Shown here piece after piece: positions 1 through 6,314 of a DNA stretch of 7,626 nt; within the stretch, counting starts at the first letter, position 1, and each line of letters opens with the position of its first letter. The stretch covers positions 1 through 7,626 of the forward strand of contig JAFDJF010000165.1 of NCBI GenBank assembly GCA_019307645.1. Reading direction: 5' to 3'. This DNA is from Deltaproteobacteria bacterium. Its GTDB lineage: Bacteria > Desulfobacterota > DSM-4660 > Desulfatiglandales > Desulfatiglandaceae. Both the position numbers and the translations under genes were made by a program. The notes beneath the pieces were generated by a model that saw only the letters and a list, made by a program, of their open reading frames with translations, made no database searches and had not been told where the DNA came from.

Positions 1-645
1 GTGACATATTTTGTGAACAGCTATTCCGGCATGCTGCAAGTGTTCATCTATCTCATGATGGTCATTACATTCTCTTTCGCCCTTATAAAGTCGTATCAAG
101 CATTTCGGGCGTTGGCATTTCATCGACCCGATGATATCAATAAACGAATCGGGTCAAATGATTTTCACGGCAGCATAAAGACGCCACTTTCTGTTGTTGC
201 GGCAGGCTTTTTTAAGAAAACAAAAAAACATTATGATGACGAAAAAGAAAGGGGGGAAGTTACTGATAAAATTATTCCTCCGGATGCTTTCATCCGGGAT
301 GCAGCTTTTCAATTCAGTGAAAGATATTTTGAGGAAAAGTTTCTCGAGCCTGTCAGCATGACAGCAAATTTAATGCCCCCTCAGGGATTTATCGGAACAA
401 TTATTGGAATGGTTATTCATTTTCTGTCCAACACCGGGACCTTAAACAGTGAGTTGACCATCGCCGGTATAGCGACTGCTTTGTACACGACACTTTTTGC
501 ATTGTCCTGTTTTACCTTTTTAGAATTTGTTAAAAAGATATTCTATTCACTTGCTCAAAAGCGGATAGATGAAGGCTTGATTGCTGTTTCCGAAAGCATG
601 ATCAATCATCCGCCCAGTAACAGTAGAGAGAAAAATGAAGATTAA
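1..645 (+). CDS. MotA/TolQ/ExbB-family proton channel subunit (TolQ/ExbB-like)
   Basis: Inner-membrane channel subunit of a TolQR/ExbBD-type motor that uses the proton gradient to drive a periplasm-spanning protein. The 214 residues show the family topology: TM1 at about 11-30, a roughly 95-residue charged cytoplasmic loop, TM2 at about 126-143 and TM3 at about 152-176. The family signature is visible in the run ANLMPPQGFIGTIIGM just before and within TM2, and GIATAL followed by a Thr-Thr pair (163-164) in TM3. The glutamate found in E. coli TolQ and ExbB at the fourth position of GIAEAL is Thr here. The GTG at base 1 is a plausible start because it leaves a short N-tail before TM1. The window begins there, however, so no ribosome binding site can be seen, and an upstream start or the ATG at 31 cannot be excluded. 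It overlaps the ExbD-like gene by 11 bases. Family assignment is firm; whether it is functionally Tol, Exb or a third kind is unknown. Confidence 0.88.
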   Translation: MTYFVNSYSGMLQVFIYLMMVITFSFALIKSYQAFRALAFHRPDDINKRIGSNDFHGSIKTPLSVVAAGFFKKTKKHYDDEKERGEVTDKIIPPDAFIRDAAFQFSERYFEEKFLEPVSMTANLMPPQGFIGTIIGMVIHFLSNTGTLNSELTIAGIATALYTTLFALSCFTFLEFVKKIFYSLAQKRIDEGLIAVSESMINHPPSNSREKNED

Positions 646-1117
646 ACAGAATCAGTCCTGGCTATTTGCTTTTACGGACCTTGCCTTTTTACTTTTAATC
701 AGCTTAAGTTTGGTTCCCAGCGCGCCGGACCTTATCTCAATTCACTTTTCTGAAATGGATATCCCGAGCGTACCGAGTAACCCGAATATGGCTCCCATTG
801 ATGAGTCACATGGCTCTTGGGAATTACAGGTGTATCGAAGATCAAAGGATCATCCTAAACCATTCAGACTCGCTAAAATTGCATTGCACCAGAACGGCGC
901 AAAGGAACAGTATTTTAAATATCTTGATCGAGATGAACTTATCCCCGAGCTGGAATCCCTGAGAAACCTCAGTGGCCGTCCAATGCTGTTGCCTGAAAAA
1001 ATGTCGTTAAGCCAGGATTTTCTTTTCGCCGCCGGGGCAATCGCCCGGGTTTGGTCATCAATGAAAGGTCAGACAATTGTAAAACCCATTAATCCTGGAG
1101 AGCCGCATCAGCAATGA
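635..1117 (+). CDS. ExbD/TolR-like biopolymer transport protein
   Basis: Second subunit of the proton-driven motor: a 160-residue single-pass inner-membrane protein with a periplasmic C-terminal domain. The N-terminus is short and basic, then comes one TM segment (about 9-28) containing FTDLAFLLL. Asp15 occupies the place of the essential membrane aspartate of ExbD/TolR (normally in a PLVDV-type context), so proton conduction is plausible. The periplasmic part (30-160) has low family resemblance, but residues 112-150 have the strand-helix-strand feel of the ExbD/TolR end: GRPMLLPEK, then an Ala-rich helix, then GQTIVKPI. The start ATG lies inside the 3' end of the TolQ/ExbB-like gene (11-base overlap) with only a weak GAGAG about 4 bases upstream, suggesting translational coupling. 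Its stop overlaps the next start in an ATGA. It is somewhat divergent; the call rests on size, TM aspartate and gene order. Confidence 0.82.
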   Translation: MKIKQNQSWLFAFTDLAFLLLISLSLVPSAPDLISIHFSEMDIPSVPSNPNMAPIDESHGSWELQVYRRSKDHPKPFRLAKIALHQNGAKEQYFKYLDRDELIPELESLRNLSGRPMLLPEKMSLSQDFLFAAGAIARVWSSMKGQTIVKPINPGEPHQQ

Positions 1118-2874
1118 TGTTTTTAAAAGAAAGTTTATATGGTTGGGGTGTCTGTAACATCCCAATGCCCAGAGCCACACTTGATATTCTTTGGGACAGG
1201 CGGAAAAAACGTGCTCGGATCTCCAGCCTGGAAAAGCGGAGACAAAGTGAGCGACCGGGCATCCTGGCGGCAATTTCGGGGGTGCTTGTCCATGATGTTC
1301 CCTGGTTCCAGACATTGGTGTTGAGTATTTTTGCGTTATTAAGTATCACTTTTATTTTTTTAATGAGCAGAATGGTGCCGGAGTTTCCTGAAAAAGAAAT
1401 ACTTGAACCGGTTGACATAATGATTAGGCTGATCGAAGATACTGCCAAAAGAACTTCAGCACTGGTTCATGAAACGCCACAACCAATTAGTAAAGATAAT
1501 ATTATAAAGGAACGTGTCCTCTCGAAAAAGAGCGAGGAAAAGGCAAAAGCAATACCTGAGCCAAAACCAAGTTTCGAGATAAAACGCAATCCACTGCCAG
1601 TGCTAAAAAGGGAATCCGTTTCTGAGGAAATACTGCCTGATATCAGAATACATCCCAGAATCAGGAGGAAGCCTTTGAAATCTACTGAGACTTATTTGCC
1701 AAAAGACTCAACCTTCGAAAAAATGATGCAATCTGAAGATGTCAACCTTTCAGTCTCAGCCGGTCGTAACCGGAAGTACAACATTAACAGTGTTGACAGG
1801 ACGCAGAGAAAGGTCAACCTGCGACAATCGGATTATAAAACAAGTTTCATTTCAAAGCGTTCAAATGAGCAGGCTGCCGTTGATTTTCCTGCGAGACGTT
1901 CTCAAAGAAAATACAAACTGGACACTGAAGATAGGACTATGATCGTACCTTTCGGCAAAACAGATCTTTCATCAGAATCTCCAAATATTCAGATCGCGAC
2001 GGATTTTTCTTCAAAACTTTCCAAAAAGAACTACAGGCTCGAAACTAAAGTTCGAGGTATGATAGCCTTTTCCGACAAATCCGATTCTATATTAAAACAC
2101 CCGAATGTACCAGTCGCTGCAATTTCTCCTGTGAAACATTCAAGAAAAAATTACAGGTCTGATGTGGAAGATCGTGGTACAATGGTGCTTTCCGACAAGA
2201 CCGACTCTTTGTTGACCTACCCGGATGTTTCCGATGTTACGGTTTCTTCTGCAAACTTTTCTGAAAAGAAATACAAGGCCCGGATAGAAAATCACAGTAC
2301 AATAGTCCATTCTGACAAGGCCAATTCACTATTGACGCATCCAGATGTTTCCGCTGCTACTGTTTCTCCGGTTGTACGGGCCCAAAAGAACTATACGGTT
2401 GATACCAAAGAGCAAGGGGACTCTATACCTTCCATTAAGACCGATCCCCTGCTAATTCACCCGGACGTTCTTGCTGCAACAGTCGCTCCTTTGAAGAATT
2501 CACAAAAGATCTACCAAGGGGATCGGTCGGACTCGGAAAAAAATATGATATCTGAAAATGAATCCCTCTCATTTGAAAATATTACCATTGATGATATCGA
2601 CCCTTCCCACCTAATTAGTCTGAAAGAACTGGCTGTGTGCGCCGATCCAGAAGAAGAATTTTATCTCAAGACGAAATTGGCCACTTTTTTAAGTGGGCCG
2701 GCAAAATGTGAATCAAAAGGGTTGATGCTTTTTTTTAAATATACTGAATCCGGGTATACCATTCGGGTCGATATCTATAACCCGAGAGGAGTGTTTCTGA
2801 AAGATAGATGTTCTGTTCTTCATTCGGCGGTTGGATGCGTTCAGGACAAAAAAGAGAAAGGAGTTATTCCATGA
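1114..2874 (+). CDS. TonB/TolA-like periplasm-spanning protein with 40-residue tandem repeats
   Basis: Predicted force-transmitting partner of the upstream motor. The 586 residues divide into a basic cytoplasmic N-region (1-62, with RRKKRAR and EKRR clusters), one TM segment (about 65-86), a Pro/Lys/Glu-rich stretch after the membrane (87-208) resembling the start of TonB proteins, and a repeat region (215 to about 470). The repeat region holds one divergent 45-residue copy, five 40-residue copies and a partial one. A compact C-terminal domain (about 485-580) follows, with Cys509, Cys532, Cys566 and Cys575. The architecture matches TonB/TolA (anchor, long extended rod, small C-terminal domain), but I cannot see a TonB or TolA C-terminal signature. 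The cytoplasmic N-region is longer than that of E. coli TonB. The start is chosen from the ATGA overlap with the ExbD-like stop; an ATG one codon later is an alternative. The RNA is presumably shared with its neighbours. Function as an energy transducer is inferred from context and architecture. Confidence 0.75.
   Translation: MMFLKESLYGWGVCNIPMPRATLDILWDRRKKRARISSLEKRRQSERPGILAAISGVLVHDVPWFQTLVLSIFALLSITFIFLMSRMVPEFPEKEILEPVDIMIRLIEDTAKRTSALVHETPQPISKDNIIKERVLSKKSEEKAKAIPEPKPSFEIKRNPLPVLKRESVSEEILPDIRIHPRIRRKPLKSTETYLPKDSTFEKMMQSEDVNLSVSAGRNRKYNINSVDRTQRKVNLRQSDYKTSFISKRSNEQAAVDFPARRSQRKYKLDTEDRTMIVPFGKTDLSSESPNIQIATDFSSKLSKKNYRLETKVRGMIAFSDKSDSILKHPNVPVAAISPVKHSRKNYRSDVEDRGTMVLSDKTDSLLTYPDVSDVTVSSANFSEKKYKARIENHSTIVHSDKANSLLTHPDVSAATVSPVVRAQKNYTVDTKEQGDSIPSIKTDPLLIHPDVLAATVAPLKNSQKIYQGDRSDSEKNMISENESLSFENITIDDIDPSHLISLKELAVCADPEEEFYLKTKLATFLSGPAKCESKGLMLFFKYTESGYTIRVDIYNPRGVFLKDRCSVLHSAVGCVQDKKEKGVIP
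1756..2526 (+). repeat. In-frame 120-bp tandem repeats encoding 40-residue units
   Basis: Within the TonB-like gene, protein repeats recur at exactly 120-base spacing: 1891-2010, 2011-2130, 2131-2250, 2251-2370 and 2371-2490. A divergent 135-base first copy (1756-1890) precedes them and a truncated copy (about 2491-2526) follows. Each unit starts with a basic patch ending in K-x-Y (for example SRKNY, SEKKY, AQKNY) around unit positions 4-8. The middle reads SDKTDSLL or close variants at 21-28, and the unit ends HPDV, then SAATVSP or similar. Copies 3 to 5 are most alike. DNA identity between copies is only moderate, so the array is old and the period appears to be maintained at the protein level. 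Confidence 0.85.
2857..2863 (+). promoter_or_regulatory. Ribosome binding site deciding the start of the exported helical protein
   Basis: AAAGGAG lies 7 bases before the ATG at 2871. This fixes the start there rather than at upstream in-frame ATGs (from 2808). The resulting N-terminus is a clean signal peptide. The site sits inside the coding end of the TonB-like gene. Confidence 0.75.
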
Positions 2875-4886
2875 GACTATTCAGGATAGCGATCGTTTTA
2901 ATACTTGTTTTCGGCATTTTCTCATCTGCATCGGCTACGACACAAGCATTGTCCAGATGGGGTGATTTGGTCGAGGTGGCATATAAATTTACCTGGTACC
3001 CCCAGGAGGACTTGCAGGAGCTGCTAAAGGGTAAGGCTGAAGAGTACGGAAAAAGCCTGGAAGAATACAGCATTTTTTTAATAGATGAATTGGTAGACGG
3101 ATCTCCAAAAACGGGACTGATTGCTCCTGAATCATTTGTCAGTGGCAAGGACTGGAAAATGTACTATAGATTAGCCTTGGCAGAATTTTGTCTCTTTCTT
3201 GCGAATGACAATGAGATATATCTCGAAAATGCCAAGTCAGCTCTTTCTGTCCTGTCCGGAAAGATTGAGCTTTCCAGTGTGGCCTTTTGGCATTACCTTT
3301 TCCAGGCGTACAGCGATCTAGTGAAAAAAGACAGGGATGCTTTTGTTTCCAGCGTGTTTCAGCTCTGGCAAAATGTTATCCTGAAACTTGAAGCTGACGA
3401 TATTCTCATGATGTGTTCCAGAAACTCAAAGACGGAGTTCGTCAGAAATTTACCGTTTCTCTATGAAAACATTGCTCATTTAATCATTATACGCGCCATT
3501 TTTGAAAATGCAATGCCTGATCTATACCCGCTGGGTATCATTGTCGTGGCAATCGATGATAAATTGCCTGGCGAGGGAGGGTATAAAAACATAGTTGAAT
3601 CAGTTGTTAAGCGCATGCATGGCCTGAAATCGGATTGTTCGAATTTGAATTTCGCGGTAGCCTTTGTGGAAGCAACGGCGAATCAATATGATTTTGAAGA
3701 TGAAAAATCTGCATCTCAGGTTGTTTCGAAGTATAATCTGACTCGCCAATATTATGAACTGGCCTTGTCATGGGCCAACACATCTAAAGGCAAGGCCGCT
3801 ATTCTAACCCAATATATGGGCTTTACAAACTATGTTATAAGACGGCTCATTGACAAAGATGACTTACTTTATGCAGATACATTTTTTCATAACATACCTG
3901 GAGAAGGCAACGGACTTATTAGAAAGTCTATGGATCTTTATGATCAACTGGCTCAGCCCGAAGTGCAGGAAGGCAGGTTCCTGGCGGAGGGTTTCGAAAG
4001 AAAAAACAACTACTTTACGGCAATGCACCAGTTATGGGACTCCTTAGCCAAACTTTTAATGATGCAGTCAGCCTATTTTGAAACTACCGGTGAACCCAAG
4101 AAATTTGATCATCTTCAAGTTGCAGAAAGTCCGCTTCTTGAATATCTGTCCTTTTTTCGAAAATATGCTGGGGAGGATTCCGAAATCGTCCCTGACAACG
4201 CATTTTTTCTGACCGCCTACGCAGCAAAGGAACTGGCGGACTTATACAGACAAGTATCCAGCTACAGCACAAAGATTGAGATCAACAATCTCGCTTTTGA
4301 CTATCAGCTAAAGGCTGTTGAGATGTTCCCTATGGACATCACAGGAATCTTACAGTTGGCCCATCAATCCAACCAGGAAGGGAGACTCAATCGATATTTG
4401 CAGGAAACCGGCCCTGTTGCTTCGCGGTTCAGGAATTCAAAGGTTTCTAATATATGGGCCGAGAAGGTGGACGAAAAATATAGAATCTATATCGGTCTTG
4501 TGCCGAACGTTGTTCCCGATATTATTGATAGAGCATATTTTCTTGTTAGATTACTTCAGCAATCCGGAAGTGACACCTCAGAGGAAGAGCTATGCCAGAA
4601 AGCAATTGTTATGACACGGTTGTTGATGGCCCTAAGAACGAATTATTCAGAAGAAATAATTGAAGATGCCCTCTCTACAATAGCCAAGCAGAACCTAAAT
4701 AATAAAAAAGCGGGTAAAATAATTCAGACGTCTCTTCCGAAAGATTTACGCGATGAAGCAAAATCCATTCCCGGGATAGAGACCATATATCACTTCACCG
4801 GGTTGAAGAATGAACTATATGGTTCCATAGATCATGTAATACATTCATATCTGCGTGATTTGTATTATGAAGGTGCTGGAAAATAG
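2871..4886 (+). CDS. Exported, mostly helical protein of unknown function in the motor operon
   Basis: I do not recognise this 671-residue protein. It begins with a Sec signal peptide (MRLFRIAIVLILVFG, probable cleavage after ASA near residue 23), so it should act in the periplasm or at the outer membrane. No lipobox follows, and no other strong TM segment stands out apart from a hydrophobic stretch (LYPLGIIVVAI) near residues 220-230. The rest is rich in Leu, Ala, Glu, Tyr and Phe with amphipathic helices, for example ALAEFCLFLAND, YYELALSWANTSKGKAA and AYAAKELADLYRQ. This is suggestive of a TPR-like or other helical-repeat solenoid, although no clean 34-residue register can be read by eye. 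The start overlaps the TonB-like stop as ATGA, so it is coupled to that gene. Some TonB systems (for example Vibrio TonB2/TtpC clusters) include a TPR partner, which makes an analogous role possible but unproven. Confidence 0.78.
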   Translation: MRLFRIAIVLILVFGIFSSASATTQALSRWGDLVEVAYKFTWYPQEDLQELLKGKAEEYGKSLEEYSIFLIDELVDGSPKTGLIAPESFVSGKDWKMYYRLALAEFCLFLANDNEIYLENAKSALSVLSGKIELSSVAFWHYLFQAYSDLVKKDRDAFVSSVFQLWQNVILKLEADDILMMCSRNSKTEFVRNLPFLYENIAHLIIIRAIFENAMPDLYPLGIIVVAIDDKLPGEGGYKNIVESVVKRMHGLKSDCSNLNFAVAFVEATANQYDFEDEKSASQVVSKYNLTRQYYELALSWANTSKGKAAILTQYMGFTNYVIRRLIDKDDLLYADTFFHNIPGEGNGLIRKSMDLYDQLAQPEVQEGRFLAEGFERKNNYFTAMHQLWDSLAKLLMMQSAYFETTGEPKKFDHLQVAESPLLEYLSFFRKYAGEDSEIVPDNAFFLTAYAAKELADLYRQVSSYSTKIEINNLAFDYQLKAVEMFPMDITGILQLAHQSNQEGRLNRYLQETGPVASRFRNSKVSNIWAEKVDEKYRIYIGLVPNVVPDIIDRAYFLVRLLQQSGSDTSEEELCQKAIVMTRLLMALRTNYSEEIIEDALSTIAKQNLNNKKAGKIIQTSLPKDLRDEAKSIPGIETIYHFTGLKNELYGSIDHVIHSYLRDLYYEGAGK

Positions 4887-4905
4887 CCTTTTAACCCGGG
4901 CTATT
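4882..4905 (+). other. Hairpin spanning the stop codon of the operon's last gene
   Basis: AATAGCC (4882-4888) and GGCTATT (4899-4905) form a 7-bp stem with a 10-base loop; the TAG stop is in the left arm. No T-tract follows, so it is not a standard intrinsic terminator. It may protect the mRNA end or be chance. Confidence 0.35.
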
Positions 4906-4934
4906 GAAAGAGCCTGTGATTCGCCTGCCATGAG

Positions 4935-5001
4935 TCAGGATTTTACAGCAAACTGCAGAGTAAGGTTTCCCTTTTTCTGATTAGGGGCTGTAAAATTCTG
5001 A
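4935..5001. repeat. Inverted repeat, 15-bp arms, between the operon and mltG
   Basis: The left arm 4935-4949 (TCAGGATTTTACAGC) and the right arm 4987-5001 (GCTGTAAAATTCTGA) are complementary at 14 of 15 positions. The odd position would be a G-U pair in RNA. The 37-base loop contains AAGG and CCTT, which could make a small inner stem. No T-run follows either arm, so it is not an obvious terminator. The rest of the 4887-5089 gap shows no coding potential and no convincing promoter. Confidence 0.6.
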
Positions 5002-5089
5002 GTTCCGGGTCCCCACAACTTATTGATTGCAACCACACCAACTTTAATGAATTCCATTTGATTACGATGATGTAGTCTGCCGGAGAAGC

Positions 5090-6106
5090 ATGATGCCGGT
5101 TCAATTATCCCACAAAAAAAAGGTTATTATTGTCCTCTGTCTTTTCATCCTGGCAGGTGTACTTGTATTGACCGGATTAGGGTACTACCTTTTATCTCCG
5201 GCCACGACAGGAACGCCTGATCAGACTTTTTTTGTCTTGGAAGGGTCAACGCTGAGTGCCGTAGCCGGCGACCTTGAAACAAAAGAAATTATCATCCGTA
5301 AATCCGTTTTTCTCGTCTGCGCAAGGGTTATGGGATACGGCAGGAATATCAAAGCCGGGGAGTATCGGCTGAATTCCGGGATGTCCCCACTGGAGATCCT
5401 TGACATTCTGCGCAGGGGGGCAATTGTAACTCATACGGTCACTATCCCTGAAGGATTTACGAGAGAGCAGATTGGACGGTTGCTGGAGCAGAAAAGTCTC
5501 GTTGACAAAGATGAGTTTATGACACTCACAGGAGACCCGGATGTCGCCGCGAGCTATGGTGTGTCCGGTCCCGATCTGGAGGGTTTTCTTTATCCTGATA
5601 CTTACCAATTGAGCCGGGGCCTGACTGCAAAGTCGGTCATTGACGTACTGGTTAACCAATTCTGGGAGGTTGCGGCCCCTTTCCGGGGGAGGCTGGAAGA
5701 ATTGGATATGACACTGGAACAAGTCGTTATTCTGGCATCCATTGTTGAAAAAGAGACAGGACGAGCTGAAGAACGGCCTATTATTGCAAGTGTTTTTTTG
5801 AATCGTTTGAAAAAGAGAAAGCGTCTTGAAAGCGATCCTACGGTGATATATGGCATTAATAATTTTGACGGAAATCTGAGAAAAAAGGATCTGACAAGCC
5901 ACACGCGTTATAATACATATGTGATACGGGGGCTTCCTCCGGGGGCGATTGCCAACCCCGGAAAAGAGGCGATCAGGGCCGTTCTTTATCCCGCCAGGAC
6001 CGAATATCTTTATTTTGTATCAAAGAATGACGGCAGTCATCATTTTTCGAAAACGCTTTCAGAACACAACCGAGCGGTCAGAATTTATCAGAAAAAAAAG
6101 CGCTAG
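5090..6106 (+). CDS. mltG: Endolytic murein transglycosylase MltG (YceG-like)
   Basis: Inner-membrane lytic transglycosylase that cleaves nascent peptidoglycan glycan strands internally, leaving anhydro-MurNAc ends and helping set strand length. The 338 residues are close to the usual family length. There is a short cytoplasmic tail, one TM segment (about 12-35), a LysM-like region (about 45-110) and the catalytic YceG domain. Within that domain ASIVEKETG places Glu220 at the catalytic glutamate. It is followed by ASVFLNRL, LESDPTVIYG, YNTYVIRGLPPGAIANPG and YLYFVSKNDGSHHFS, all hallmark segments. The GGAG at 5082-5085 is 4 bases from the ATG at 5090 and 7 bases from a second ATG at 5093. The second start would be one residue shorter and is slightly better spaced. 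It lies 203 bases after the motor operon, so separate transcription is likely, though no promoter is evident. Nothing looks broken. Confidence 0.96.
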   Translation: MMPVQLSHKKKVIIVLCLFILAGVLVLTGLGYYLLSPATTGTPDQTFFVLEGSTLSAVAGDLETKEIIIRKSVFLVCARVMGYGRNIKAGEYRLNSGMSPLEILDILRRGAIVTHTVTIPEGFTREQIGRLLEQKSLVDKDEFMTLTGDPDVAASYGVSGPDLEGFLYPDTYQLSRGLTAKSVIDVLVNQFWEVAAPFRGRLEELDMTLEQVVILASIVEKETGRAEERPIIASVFLNRLKKRKRLESDPTVIYGINNFDGNLRKKDLTSHTRYNTYVIRGLPPGAIANPGKEAIRAVLYPARTEYLYFVSKNDGSHHFSKTLSEHNRAVRIYQKKKR

Positions 6107-6138
6107 TTGGTGTCCATCCAGAAATGAGGATTTTTGTT

Positions 6139-6222
6139 CAAGATCAAGGCATGCGAAAAAAATAACCGCAGGCATATAGTTGATATTCCGAGGATTATTT
6201 TTTGAGCATAACGCAGATATTG
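6139..6222. repeat. Long imperfect palindrome, probable dispersed repeat element
   Basis: Four nested blocks are mirrored around about 6180. CAAGATC (6139-6145) pairs with GATATTG (6216-6222). GCGAAAAAAATAACC (6153-6167) pairs with GGATTATTTTTTGAGC (6192-6207) with small gaps. CCGCAGGCATAT (6166-6177) pairs with ATATTCCGAGG (6183-6193). The left flank continues with a T-run at 6131-6135. The structure resembles REP/MITE-like intergenic palindromes rather than a terminator. It fills much of the 6107-6314 gap, which otherwise contains only the in-frame stretch described in the findings. Confidence 0.65.
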
Positions 6223-6301
6223 GTTGCCTGATTATGACGTGTGCTGTTATGATCTTTTCGGGTTGTTCTGAAAAGGACACTGAAGAACCATTTGAAAACA
6301 C

Positions 6302-6307
6302 AGGAGG
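6302..6307 (+). promoter_or_regulatory. Strong ribosome binding site of the alpha/beta hydrolase
   Basis: AGGAGG lies 7 bases before the ATG at 6315. It is the best Shine-Dalgarno match in the window and decides the start against upstream in-frame candidates (TTG at 6180, ATG at 6234), which have no comparable site. Confidence 0.8.
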
Positions 6308-6314
6308 AAGGCAT

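Noticed and set aside
1058..1448. Two overlapping minus-strand open frames across the ExbD-like/TonB-like junction.
   Set aside because: They are antisense to well-supported coding sequence, with no ribosome binding site or protein-like features.
1891..2490. Regular 120-base periodicity considered as a CRISPR or other DNA-level array.
   Set aside because: The copies are diverged at DNA level, without identical repeats separated by unique spacers; the conservation is in protein register.
2808..2870. In-frame upstream ATG that would lengthen the exported helical protein by 21 residues.
   Set aside because: It would bury the signal peptide behind a polar, basic leader. The ATG at 2871 has AAAGGAG at 7 bases and an ATGA overlap with the preceding stop.
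5023..5048. Possible promoter for mltG, TTGATT and TTTAAT.
   Set aside because: The spacer is only 14 bases, too short for a standard sigma-70 promoter.
5058..5071. FNR-like half-palindrome TTGATTACGATGAT upstream of mltG.
   Set aside because: The right half does not match ATCAA and no promoter with proper spacing accompanies it.
5246..5902. Open frame of 218 codons on the minus strand.
   Set aside because: It lies wholly inside mltG on the opposite strand, has no recognisable domain, and mltG is unambiguous.
6180..6314. TTG start giving a 317-residue hydrolase.
   Set aside because: The TTG sits at the centre of the palindrome without a ribosome binding site. The 6315 ATG has AGGAGG at ideal spacing.
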